Source: Gillisella vitis
Lineage (GTDB): Bacteria > Pseudomonadota > Alphaproteobacteria > Rhizobiales > Rhizobiaceae
Length of the DNA: 64,000 nucleotides
Reading direction: 5' to 3'
Assembly (NCBI GenBank): GCA_009744235.1
Contig: WPHV01000002.1
Span: 524,436-588,435 of the forward strand
The notes under the pieces were generated by a model that did no database searches, was not told the origin of the DNA, and was given only the letters and a program-made list of their open reading frames with translations. Positions 43,968 to 52,749 of this stretch are shown here, piece after piece (position 1 is the stretch's first letter; each line of letters starts with the position of its first letter). The translations under genes and the position numbers were made by a program.

Positions 43968-45779
43968 ATGCTATTTCCCGAGGTGAAGAAAAAAGGGTCT
44001 GCCGAGGTCCTGGCGACATTGCGGCAGCTGGATCTGGCCATGGGCGATCCGTGGGATACGGCAGCACCGGCCTCCTTCGCGCAGATCATGGCTGATGACG
44101 AAGCGGAGCGGTTCCCCGCTCGGCCCTATGATGCGCTGGTGGGTGAAAGCATCAGCCAATGGCTGGTACCGGAAGGTGCTGGCGGCATGATGTTTTCCTA
44201 TCCGGAATCCCTGCAAATGTACCGGGCCATTGCCCGCCGCGATATGACGCTGGCAACCATCGCTATCCTGCCCTTCATCGGCTATCTGGCGATTGTCACC
44301 TGCGGCACGGAAGAGCAGATCCGGGAATATGGACGCTTCGTGGCCTCTGGTGGCTCGATTTCCTGGGGGTTGAGCGAAGGCCGCCATGGCAGCGACCTTC
44401 TGACCAACGAGACCACGGCAATCAAGGATGGTGAGTTCTACCGCGTCAATGGCGAGAAATGGCCGATTGGTTTTGCCGACCGGGCCGGTGCGATGATCGT
44501 CCATGCGCGCACGGACGAGGCGATTTCGCCGGTCTCTCACACGATGCTGATCGTTGATCGCAGTCATCTTGAGCGCAAGAACTACCGGGTTCTGCCCAAT
44601 GAACGTCTTTACGGCGTGCGCGGCCTGCCGCTGGGCGGGGTGCGCTACGAGGATGCCAAGGTGCCGGTTGGTCAGGTGCTTGGCCGCGAAGGTGCCGGGT
44701 TGGAAGTATCGCTGAAAAGCCAGCAATCCCTGCGGCTTGGCGTGGCTGCCATGTGCCTCGGCGCTGTCGATACCGGCTTGCGGCTGGCCTATGGCTTTGC
44801 TGCCAATCGGAGCCTCTATGGCAATCAGAAAGTGATCGAATTGCCGGTCAGCCGCCGTCAGATCGCCGATGCCTATGCCGATCTGATGATTTCGGAAATC
44901 ATGGTCGCATCTGCGACCCGGCTGGTGCATTGCCTGCCCCGCCAGCTTTTCCTTTATTCCTCCATTTCCAAATATCTGGTGCCGAAGCGGCTGGAGCAAT
45001 CGCTGCAAAGCCTGGCAACTGTGATCGGCGCACGCTTTTACATGCGTGATGGCTTCGGCCACGGGGTCTTTCAGAAATTGCTGCGCGATATCGGCATGAC
45101 CGGCTTTGTCGATGGCAATAGCTATGTGAACATGCGCGTCGTTGGCAGCCAGATGGAACTGGCGCTTGGCAAGGCGCTGGCCGCTCGTGAACAGCCGTTC
45201 GATGCAGCGCGCCGGGCGCTGCTGGACGATATCTACGATATCCGCCGTCCGATTGGGCCGCCGCGTTGGAGCAAGCTCGGCCTGTCCGGCAATGGCGATG
45301 ATATCAGTCTGGCGGGCCTTCCAGATGCACTGCGTGAGTTGAAGCCGCTGGTGTCGGAGAGCGAATATGCGCTGGCAGTGAGCGTGATGGATGAGGTCGT
45401 CAAGCTGGATCAGGCCCGGCGCGACGCCCAGGCGAGACTTGGTCGCGGATTTTCCAACAGCGCCAATTTCTATGCGCTGACAGACCGCTATTGCAGCCTG
45501 AATGCCGCCGCCTGCTGCATTCAGTTTGCCGTGGCCAATGCTGGTGGCATGCCTGCCTCACTGCCGGATGGATCGGGCTGGCTTGGCTATTGCCTGAAGC
45601 GGATCATGCACTGGATGTACCCGACCGAGTTCCTGCCAGAGCCGGAAGAGGTGTCCGGCCTGATCGAGGTGATCGGTGATCTCTATCAGTCCAACCGGGC
45701 CTTCTCGGTTTTCCCCTTCGAATATGCGGGAAGCCGCGAAAGCATGGAACAGGGCGGCAAGCTGCTGACCAATAGTTGA
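43968..45779 (+). CDS. Acyl-CoA dehydrogenase-like flavoprotein B
   Basis: A 603-residue paralogue of flavoprotein A. N-terminal helical domain, middle beta domain (SWGLSEGRHGSDL, RVNGEKWPIGFADRAG), helical domain, then an extension of about 190 residues. The position of the catalytic Glu reads VDGN, giving Asp382. AGGAG lies 8 bp before ATG 43968, and a 77-bp gap separates it from gene A. The two may form a heteromer, as some dehydrogenases of steroid or polyketide pathways do, or act at different chain positions. A hairpin follows its stop. Confidence 0.85.
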   Translation: MLFPEVKKKGSAEVLATLRQLDLAMGDPWDTAAPASFAQIMADDEAERFPARPYDALVGESISQWLVPEGAGGMMFSYPESLQMYRAIARRDMTLATIAILPFIGYLAIVTCGTEEQIREYGRFVASGGSISWGLSEGRHGSDLLTNETTAIKDGEFYRVNGEKWPIGFADRAGAMIVHARTDEAISPVSHTMLIVDRSHLERKNYRVLPNERLYGVRGLPLGGVRYEDAKVPVGQVLGREGAGLEVSLKSQQSLRLGVAAMCLGAVDTGLRLAYGFAANRSLYGNQKVIELPVSRRQIADAYADLMISEIMVASATRLVHCLPRQLFLYSSISKYLVPKRLEQSLQSLATVIGARFYMRDGFGHGVFQKLLRDIGMTGFVDGNSYVNMRVVGSQMELALGKALAAREQPFDAARRALLDDIYDIRRPIGPPRWSKLGLSGNGDDISLAGLPDALRELKPLVSESEYALAVSVMDEVVKLDQARRDAQARLGRGFSNSANFYALTDRYCSLNAAACCIQFAVANAGGMPASLPDGSGWLGYCLKRIMHWMYPTEFLPEPEEVSGLIEVIGDLYQSNRAFSVFPFEYAGSRESMEQGGKLLTNS

Positions 45780-45790
45780 TCGTCAAAACA

Positions 45791-45822
45791 GTGAGGGCGG
45801 CGGCCCGTGCCGCTGCCGTCAC
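45791..45822. terminator. Hairpin between convergent genes
   Basis: A 14-bp stem with two mismatches (45791-45804 with 45809-45822) and a CCGT loop fills the 53-bp gap between the stop of flavoprotein B and the stop of the formamidase-like gene. It probably terminates transcription from both sides. Confidence 0.6.
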
Positions 45823-45832
45823 TTGCCTATTG

Positions 45833-46777
45833 TCAGGCAAAAACGATCCGGGGAAAATAAAAGCTCACCACCCAGTTCGGCATATCGACCACTTCGCTGA
45901 TCCTGAGATCGCCGCAGACCGAGCAAAGCATATAGGCATCGACTGGGGCCATGCCGTGCTCGGCTGCCAGAAGATCGACCATCCGCATCACGGCCTCGCG
46001 GGCGCCGGTCATCAGGTCAGGGCCGATGCCGGTCGTCACCTCATAGCCCGCGCCGTCCAGATGCCGGGTGACGGGTTCGGTCACGGTGAAGCGCGGGCTT
46101 TGCAGGGCCATGCCCTTCACCAGATCCAGCGTCAGTTCCACATCCATGCGGCTTTCGATAGCGGTGCCGCACACTTCCCCATCGCCTTGCGCGGCATGGG
46201 TGTCACCGACCGAAAACAATCCGCCCTCGACCTCGACTGGCAGATAAAGCGTCACACCCGCCGAGAGATCGCGGATGTCAAGATTGCCGCCGACCCTGCG
46301 CGGCGGCACGACTGAGTGCGGACCGGGGTCGGCTGGCGCAAGCCCGATGGTTCCGGCGAAGGGTTTCAGCGGCACCTTGCCGCCTGGGCCGTAAAGGGCA
46401 GGGATCATCGACACCGCATCATAGTGCCAGACATGCAGGGCCGGGTCCTTGAACTGATCGGCCAGCAGGCCAAAGCCCGGAATATTGGCGGTCCAGCCGA
46501 GACCGGAGGGATGAAACTTGCGGATGGAGACCTTGACCACATCGCCGGGCATGGCGCCCTCGATATAAACCGGGCCGGACACCGGGTTGATTCCGGCAAA
46601 ATCCAGGGTCGCAAGGCTCGCAGGCGTTGCATCGGCGCCGAGCTGGCCGCCGGAGGCATCCATGCATTCAAACAGGATCGTTTCGCCTGGTTTTGCGACC
46701 AGCGCCGGTTTGAAATCCTTGTCCCAGCCGAAGTGATGCTGGGCGCGGTGGATGGTATGGGTGCAGGCGATGCACAT
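45833..46777 (-). CDS. Acetamidase/formamidase family protein
   Basis: A 314-residue protein of the FmdA/AmdA family, beginning MCIACTHTIHRAQHHFGW and carrying typical segments VYIEGAMPGDVVKV, FSVGDTHAAQGDGEV and a late AYMLCSVCGDLRISEVVDMPNW. These enzymes hydrolyse formamide or short amides to ammonia and acid. GGGAG lies 8 bp before ATG 46777, which rules out a longer in-frame start. It is the last gene of the minus-strand peptide-importer operon, 17 bp after the ATPase gene. The likely job is releasing ammonia from amides made or imported by that system. Confidence 0.85.
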   Translation of the reverse strand: MCIACTHTIHRAQHHFGWDKDFKPALVAKPGETILFECMDASGGQLGADATPASLATLDFAGINPVSGPVYIEGAMPGDVVKVSIRKFHPSGLGWTANIPGFGLLADQFKDPALHVWHYDAVSMIPALYGPGGKVPLKPFAGTIGLAPADPGPHSVVPPRRVGGNLDIRDLSAGVTLYLPVEVEGGLFSVGDTHAAQGDGEVCGTAIESRMDVELTLDLVKGMALQSPRFTVTEPVTRHLDGAGYEVTTGIGPDLMTGAREAVMRMVDLLAAEHGMAPVDAYMLCSVCGDLRISEVVDMPNWVVSFYFPRIVFA

Positions 46778-46794
46778 GGCAGGCTCCCTTTTCT

Positions 46795-47781
46795 TCAATC
46801 CAGCGGAAAATGACAGGCGACTTTGCGCTCTGCCGAGACAGGCGTCAGCGGTGGTCGCAGGTCGCGGCAGATATCCTTTGCATAAGGACAGCGGGTGGAA
46901 AACTTGCACCCGCTTGGCGGATTGAGCGGGCTTGGAATTTCGCCTGTCAGCAGGATGCGTTCGCGCTTTTCGCGCTTATGCGGTTGCGGAATGGCCGACA
47001 GCAGTGCCTGCGTATAGGGATGGCTAGGATTGGCATAGAGCGCATCCGTTTCGCCGATCTCGACGATGGAGCCGAGATACATCACTGCCACCCGCGTTGA
47101 GACCTGCAGCACCACGGCCAGATCATGGGCAATGAACACATAGGTGAGGTCGAGCTTTTCGCGCAACTCGCTGAACAGGTTGACGATTTGCGCCTGCACC
47201 GACACATCGAGCGCGGAAACCGGCTCGTCGGCAACAATCATCTTCGGTTCGACCGCCAAGGCCCGGGCAATGCCGATCCGCTGGCGCTGTCCGCCGGAAA
47301 ACTCATGCGGATAGCGGTCCAGATATTCGCGCCTCAGCCCGACGAGATCCATCAGTTCGGCCAGGCGGTCCTCGATAGCGGCACCCTCGCGGATCTTGTG
47401 AACCTTCAGCACTTCGCTCAGCACATCGCGCACCTTGCGGCGTGGATTGAGCGAGGCGGAGGGGTCCTGGAAAATCATCTGCATCTTGCGCCGCACCGAT
47501 TTCAGCGCCTTGCCGTCCACCTTGGTAATGTCCTGCCCGTCGAAGGTCAGCGATCCGCCGCTGACATCATAGAGGCGTGTCAGGCACCGTCCGAGCGTTG
47601 ATTTGCCGGAGCCAGATTCGCCGACCAGCCCAAGGGTTTCGGTCGGATAGACGTCGAGGCTAATGCCTTCGACGGCGCGCAGCAGTTTGCCGGAGCCGGG
47701 ACGCATGGTCTTGCCGACAGTGAAGCTCTTGGTGAGATCCTGCGTCGAGAGCAGGGGCGTGGTGTGAGATGTCTCGCTCAT
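46795..47781 (-). CDS. Dipeptide/oligopeptide ABC importer ATPase (DppF/OppF-like)
   Basis: A 328-residue ATPase with GESGSGKST Walker A, FSGGQRQRIGIARAL signature, VADEPVSALD Walker B and the family C-terminal Cys-rich motif (CKFSTRCPYAKDIC) that can hold an iron-sulfur cluster. It starts within the stop of the partner ATPase gene (4-bp overlap). It powers uptake of peptides or similar compounds together with the other subunits upstream. Confidence 0.92.
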   Translation of the reverse strand: MSETSHTTPLLSTQDLTKSFTVGKTMRPGSGKLLRAVEGISLDVYPTETLGLVGESGSGKSTLGRCLTRLYDVSGGSLTFDGQDITKVDGKALKSVRRKMQMIFQDPSASLNPRRKVRDVLSEVLKVHKIREGAAIEDRLAELMDLVGLRREYLDRYPHEFSGGQRQRIGIARALAVEPKMIVADEPVSALDVSVQAQIVNLFSELREKLDLTYVFIAHDLAVVLQVSTRVAVMYLGSIVEIGETDALYANPSHPYTQALLSAIPQPHKREKRERILLTGEIPSPLNPPSGCKFSTRCPYAKDICRDLRPPLTPVSAERKVACHFPLD

Positions 47782-48815
47782 GCCATGGTCTCCAGCGGCA
47801 GGATGTCTTGGCGAAGAGCCTCACGTTCCGGCCCGTCCAGCACGCAGAGCGCCGATTGCTCTCCCATGCGTCGCAATGGTGGATGTGCTGCGCAGCCCTC
47901 CCGCGCAAACATACATCGCGGTGCAAATCCACAGCCCTCCGTCAGGCTGTCTGGAGTGGGCGGCATGCCGGGAATGGATTTCAGCCGCTTCAGGCGCGGG
48001 CCGGTCAAAGGCGGGATCGAGGCCATCAGGCCCCAGCTATAGGGATGCATCGGTGTCGAGAAGATCTGGTCGGTGGTGCCGCGTTCAACGATGCGGCCCG
48101 CATACATCACCGCCACCCGGTCGGCGACTTCGGCGACCACGCCCATGTCATGGGTGATGAGAATGATCGCCGAGCCGAAATCCTTGCGCAAGCGGATCAA
48201 CAGGTCGAGCACCTGTGCCTGGACGGTCACATCCAGCGCCGTCGTTGGCTCGTCGGCCACCAGCAGCGCAGGGCTACAGGACAGCGCCATGGCGATGACG
48301 ACGCGCTGGCGCATGCCGCCGGAAAGCTGATGCGGATAGCGGTCCACCGCCTCGCCTGGATTGGACAGGCCGACTTCGCCCAACAGTTCGATGGCCCGCA
48401 GCCGTGCGGCCCGTGCCGAGATCGGCTCATGGGCGCGGATCTGTTCGGCGATCTGCCAGCCCACTGATTTCACCGGGTTCAGCGCCGTCATCGGGTCCTG
48501 GGAAATCAGGCCGATCTGCTTGCCGCGAATGCGCCGCATCTGGCTCGCCGACATCTCCAGAATGCGCTGGCCGCGAAAGGTGACGGTGCCGTCCACCCGC
48601 GTGGTCTTGCGGTCATGCAGGCCGAGCAGCGACAAGAGGGTCACTGATTTGCCGGAGCCGGATTCGCCGACGACAGACAGGATTTCACCTTCGCGCACGC
48701 TAAAGGACACATCGCGCACCGCCCGCACATAGCCACGATCGGTGGCGAAGGAGACGCTGAGGCCGTTGACATCCAGCAGCAGGGGCCGGTCTTTAATGGT
48801 GTCGTTCTGGTTCAT
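47778..48815 (-). CDS. Dipeptide/oligopeptide ABC importer ATPase (DppD/OppD-like)
   Basis: A 345-residue ATPase with GESGSGKSV Walker A, LSGGMRQRVVIAMAL signature, VADEPTTALD Walker B and C-terminal Cys motif (CGFAPRCMFAREGC). It follows the permease gene with a 2-bp gap and overlaps the next ATPase gene by 4 bp. The two ATPases should form the heterodimer usual in Dpp/Opp importers. Confidence 0.92.
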   Translation of the reverse strand: MNQNDTIKDRPLLLDVNGLSVSFATDRGYVRAVRDVSFSVREGEILSVVGESGSGKSVTLLSLLGLHDRKTTRVDGTVTFRGQRILEMSASQMRRIRGKQIGLISQDPMTALNPVKSVGWQIAEQIRAHEPISARAARLRAIELLGEVGLSNPGEAVDRYPHQLSGGMRQRVVIAMALSCSPALLVADEPTTALDVTVQAQVLDLLIRLRKDFGSAIILITHDMGVVAEVADRVAVMYAGRIVERGTTDQIFSTPMHPYSWGLMASIPPLTGPRLKRLKSIPGMPPTPDSLTEGCGFAPRCMFAREGCAAHPPLRRMGEQSALCVLDGPEREALRQDILPLETMA

Positions 48816-48817
48816 TT

Positions 48818-49789
48818 TCAGCTTCCCCGCACGCGCGGATCGATCAGCACATAGACGACATCAACAAGGGCATTGGCGATGACGACGAAGAAGGAGGCGT
48901 AGATCACAGTGCCAAGGATCATCGGCAGATCGAGATTGAGCAGGGCCTGATAGGTCAGGCGTCCGACGCCGTTCAGCCCGAACACCACTTCCGTCAGCAG
49001 CGCCGAGCCACCGACCAATGCGCCAAAATCCAGCCCGAACATGGTGACGAACGGAATGAGCGAGGTGCGCAGCGCATGGTGCAGCATGACCCGCGATGGG
49101 CTGAGACCCTTGGCGCGAGCAGTGCGGATGAAATCCTCCTGATAGGATTCGACCAGCGTTGCCCGCAGCACCCGGCCATAGATGCCGATATAAAGGGCGG
49201 CCAGTGTACACCATGGGATAATCAGTGTCTTGAACCAGCCTGCAGGGTCGCTGAAAAACGGCTTGTAGCCAAGCGATGGCACCCAGGAGAAGAAGATCGT
49301 GTCGTGGAAGCGGTGCTGGGAAATGAGGTTCATCACCTCGCCCAGCCAGTAGACCGGCATGGAAACCCCGATCAGCGCCAGCACCATCAATCCGCGATCC
49401 AGTGCCGTATCGCGGGCCATGGCGGCAATGACGCCGACCGCGATGCCGCCGATCACCCAGAGCACAGCGGCGCCGAACACCAGCGACAGGGTGACGGGGG
49501 CAGCAGCCGTCACTTGCGGCACGACTTTCATGCCGCGATTGACGAAGGAGGCGAGATCTTGGGTAATGAACAGCCGTTTCATCATGATGCCATATTGCAC
49601 CGGCAGCGGCCGGTCGAAGCCGAATTCCTTGCGGATCGCCTGGACGGTTTCCGGCGAGGCATTGCGTCCGGCAATGCGGGCGGCAGGATCAGCGCCGGGC
49701 GTGGCGAAAAAGATCAGGAACACCAGCGCCGAAATGCCAAACAGCACGAAGATCATCTGGGCGAAACGTTGAATGAGGGCATAAATCAT
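48818..49789 (-). CDS. Dipeptide/oligopeptide ABC importer permease (DppB-like)
   Basis: A 323-residue inner-membrane permease with six hydrophobic segments. The N-terminus (RFAQMIFVLFGISALVFLIFF) and the EAA-loop region (YQEDFIRTARAKGLSPSRV) are typical of DppB. AGGAG lies 8 bp before ATG 49789; a TTG at 49804 would be inside the ribosome binding site region and is less likely. It forms the channel with the DppC-like protein encoded just upstream. Confidence 0.9.
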   Translation of the reverse strand: MIYALIQRFAQMIFVLFGISALVFLIFFATPGADPAARIAGRNASPETVQAIRKEFGFDRPLPVQYGIMMKRLFITQDLASFVNRGMKVVPQVTAAAPVTLSLVFGAAVLWVIGGIAVGVIAAMARDTALDRGLMVLALIGVSMPVYWLGEVMNLISQHRFHDTIFFSWVPSLGYKPFFSDPAGWFKTLIIPWCTLAALYIGIYGRVLRATLVESYQEDFIRTARAKGLSPSRVMLHHALRTSLIPFVTMFGLDFGALVGGSALLTEVVFGLNGVGRLTYQALLNLDLPMILGTVIYASFFVVIANALVDVVYVLIDPRVRGS

Positions 49790-49800
49790 CGGGTGGCTCC

Positions 49801-50853
49801 TCAAATCACTTTGGTGCGCGGGTCGAGCGCATCGCGCACGCTGTCACCCAGCACGTTGAGCGCCAGCACGCAGAGCACGATGGCAATGCCCGGCGACAGG
49901 GCCACCAGCGGGCGGGTGTAAAGCAGGCCCTGGCCATCCTGGATGATCGTACCCCAGCTGGCATCCGGGGCCTGTACGCCGATGGAGAGGAAGGACAGCG
50001 AGGATTCGGTGATGATGTTCAGCGCCATCATCAGCGGAATGAAGACGATCAGCGTGGTCGAGACATTCGGCAAGATGTCCTTCAACAGGATGCGCCATTT
50101 GGGAATGCCAAGGCCGATGGCGGCCAGCACGAATTCGCTGTTTTTGAGCGAAAGCACCCGTCCGCGCACCGGACGCGCCACGTAAGGCACGTAGATAATG
50201 CCGATAATGCCGATGGGCAGCAGCAGGCTGCTGGAATTGATCTCGATGGGGCCGATGGTAATGCCCTGCGAAATCAGCACGATGGACAGCGAAATGGCTA
50301 GAAGATAGACCGGAAAGGCCCAGAGAATATCGAGAATGCGCGATAGCACCATATCGGTGACGCCGCCGAAGAAGCCAGCCGAAATCCCGACGATTGCGGC
50401 CAGCACCAGACAGATCAAGGTTGACGATGCGGATATCAGCAGCGAATTGCGTCCGCCATAGAGCAGGCGGGCAGCAACATCGCGGCCCTGGCTATCGGCG
50501 CCAAGGAAGTATGGGCCTTTGAGGGTCGGTCCGATCGGGGTAACGCCGAGGCCAAGGCCTTCGGTAGACGCCTGCATGACCTTCACCCGCTGACCGTCGA
50601 TTGTCACCCTGCCGCTCAGATTGGAACGGAACGGGTCGGTGCCCGATACCATCGAGGCATAGAGCGGGGCGGCGAGGCTGGAGGCGATGATGACCAGCAG
50701 CACGAAAGCCGCCGCAATGGCCGATTTATCCCTGCGAAGCAACCGCCAGGCACGGTGCCACGGGCTGGCGCCACCGGCTTTTCTAGGCGCCTGCGGTTCA
50801 GGCTCTCGATTGGATTGGGCAGGGCTGGCCATGCCTTCCGACACATCGTTCAT
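49801..50853 (-). CDS. Dipeptide/oligopeptide ABC importer permease (DppC-like)
   Basis: A 350-residue permease with a basic cytoplasmic N-terminal tail of about 40 residues, a first membrane helix, a large periplasmic loop (about 65-115) and five further helices. The motif LGADSQGRDVAARLLYGGRNSL is the DppC signature. It is separated from the binding-protein gene by a 134-bp gap that holds a hairpin. Confidence 0.9.
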   Translation of the reverse strand: MNDVSEGMASPAQSNREPEPQAPRKAGGASPWHRAWRLLRRDKSAIAAAFVLLVIIASSLAAPLYASMVSGTDPFRSNLSGRVTIDGQRVKVMQASTEGLGLGVTPIGPTLKGPYFLGADSQGRDVAARLLYGGRNSLLISASSTLICLVLAAIVGISAGFFGGVTDMVLSRILDILWAFPVYLLAISLSIVLISQGITIGPIEINSSSLLLPIGIIGIIYVPYVARPVRGRVLSLKNSEFVLAAIGLGIPKWRILLKDILPNVSTTLIVFIPLMMALNIITESSLSFLSIGVQAPDASWGTIIQDGQGLLYTRPLVALSPGIAIVLCVLALNVLGDSVRDALDPRTKVI

Positions 50854-50921
50854 CTGCGCTTCTCTTCAAGCTCGGTCATGGAGGAAATGGAGGGCGAAGG
50901 CTTTTTAGGTAAAAGGCTTCT

Positions 50922-50952
50922 CCCCAACCCTCCCCAACGAGGGGAGGGTGGG
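50922..50952. other. Stem-loop between binding-protein and permease genes
   Basis: An 8-bp perfect GC stem (50928-50935 with 50941-50948) around an AACGA loop, with partly paired C- and G-rich flanks. No T-run follows on the minus strand, so it is more likely an mRNA-stabilising or attenuating element raising binding-protein over permease expression than a full terminator. Similar palindromes are common between rhizobial genes. Confidence 0.5.
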
Positions 50953-50987
50953 CAGGGCTTTTCACGCGCCGCCCCTGATGTACCGGC

Positions 50988-52694
50988 TCATTTTACCCAG
51001 GATTGCGAGATCACCCAGCGGTTCTGCTTGTTGAACAGGTAATTGCCGAGCCGCGCCGAGGTGAAGTTGACGCTCTTTGGCGTGAACAATGGAGCGAGCG
51101 GTGCCTGTTCCATGAAGGCTTTGTCGATTTTGGCCCAATTGGCGTCAGCCGCTTTCGGGTCCTTGATGGACAGTGCCATCGTCTCCTGCATCTGCTTGTC
51201 CAGTTCCTTGTTGCAGTAACCGGCGATATTGATGGAGGAATCGCTGCCCGGATGGATGCTGTCGCAGGACAGCAGCACGTTGATGAAGTCCGAGGCTGCC
51301 GGATAATCCATGTACCACTGCGTGACGCTGATCTGGACGTTGTTGTTGGTGTTCTGGATATAGGTGAACTCGATATTCGGCGAGATCGCCTTCAGCGAAG
51401 CGTCATAGCCCAGCTCGTTCAACAGGCTCTGCACATAGGTGCCAATGCCGCGTCCTACCGCATTATCCTCGGCAATGATCGTTACCTTCTGCCCTGCGGT
51501 GCCGCTTTCCTTGATCAGTGCCTTGGCCTTGTCCATATCAGGCTCGCTCCAGCTTTCGCCGGGGTTCTTGGTGTAAAGGCAGTTGGGAGCATAGCCGGGA
51601 AAATCCGGCGGCAGGATCTGGCAAGTCGGGGAGGCCAGCGCCTCGCCGCCAAACAGGCCCACCAATGCGTCGCGGTCCAGTGCATAGTTTACCGCCTGGC
51701 GCACCTTGATATTGTTGAACGGCGCCAGATTGGTATTCATCGGCAGGTACCAGAAGGCAGCCAGCGGATCGATATGCATCTGCTTGGCATATTTCGAGCC
51801 CAGTTCCGGCAGGCGGTCGGCGGGCGGCGTGTCGAACATCCAGTCGACCTGACCGTTCTGGATGGCGTTGATCGTCGCCTCTTCGGTCATGCCGAACTGG
51901 TAGACGATTTCATCCGCGTAGCCATCCGGCTGCGCATCGACGCTCCATTCCTTGAAATGCGGATTGCGCTTCAGTACCATTTTTTCATTAGGGTTGTAGC
52001 TGGCAATCATATAGGGGCCGGTGGCGGGAAGCGGCGTCGTGCCAGCGTCCTTGGCGGGCGTGTCGGCTGGCAGGATGCTGGCATGCGGCACGGCCATCTT
52101 GTCGAAGAATTCCGAATCCGCCTGGGTCAGGTGAATGGTCACGGTGCCCGCCGCGTCATCGGCAATCACGCCGCCTTCAAGCGTGCAGTTTGCTGCATCG
52201 GCAATGCATTTGTCGGCCCCGACGATGCCGTTGTAAAAGCTGCCAGTGGTTGGACCATTGACCTTGAAGATACGCTGGAAGGAGGCGGCCACATCCGACG
52301 GCTTCAATTCCTGGCCGGTCGAGAACATGATGCCCTTGCGGATCTTGAACACATAGGTCTTGCCATCGTCCTGCGGCTCGGGAATGGCTTCGGCCACGTC
52401 AGGCACGATCTTGAAGCCCTCGGTGCCGGCGGCCTGCTTGAACTTGACCAACCCGTCATTGGTCATCTGCAAGACCTGCCAATATTGACCGGTATAGTTG
52501 ATGGCGGGGTCAATGGTACCGGCTGCGGAAACGGCGGCGAGCGTCATCGTGCCGCCGCGATGCTGGGCCATCAGCGCCGCCCGATCCTCTGCATAGGAGA
52601 TACCGGAAAGTGCTGTCTGGGCGAGAAGGCAGGTTGCGAGAAATGTGCCTGCCTTGCAGGACAAGGCTTTGGTCGATCTGGTCATGGAGTTCAT
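50988..52694 (-). CDS. Dipeptide/oligopeptide-type periplasmic binding protein
   Basis: A 568-residue SBP of cluster C (DppA/OppA size class). The signal peptide (about residues 1-35, with TFLATCLLAQTALSG) ends at SYA|ED. The mature part shows GGTMTLAAVSAAGTIDPAINY near its start and a NIKVRQAVNYALDRDALV segment, both family marks. ATG 52694 or ATG 52685 could be the start; the GAGGG site fits the second slightly better. It delivers the ligand, probably a peptide or amidated amino acid given the neighbouring hydrolases. Confidence 0.9.
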   Translation of the reverse strand: MNSMTRSTKALSCKAGTFLATCLLAQTALSGISYAEDRAALMAQHRGGTMTLAAVSAAGTIDPAINYTGQYWQVLQMTNDGLVKFKQAAGTEGFKIVPDVAEAIPEPQDDGKTYVFKIRKGIMFSTGQELKPSDVAASFQRIFKVNGPTTGSFYNGIVGADKCIADAANCTLEGGVIADDAAGTVTIHLTQADSEFFDKMAVPHASILPADTPAKDAGTTPLPATGPYMIASYNPNEKMVLKRNPHFKEWSVDAQPDGYADEIVYQFGMTEEATINAIQNGQVDWMFDTPPADRLPELGSKYAKQMHIDPLAAFWYLPMNTNLAPFNNIKVRQAVNYALDRDALVGLFGGEALASPTCQILPPDFPGYAPNCLYTKNPGESWSEPDMDKAKALIKESGTAGQKVTIIAEDNAVGRGIGTYVQSLLNELGYDASLKAISPNIEFTYIQNTNNNVQISVTQWYMDYPAASDFINVLLSCDSIHPGSDSSINIAGYCNKELDKQMQETMALSIKDPKAADANWAKIDKAFMEQAPLAPLFTPKSVNFTSARLGNYLFNKQNRWVISQSWVK

Positions 52695-52749
52695 TCCCTC
52701 TGGTTCTTATTGGGTCGGTTGATTGTGGCGGCTCTTGTCGGGGCCGTTA

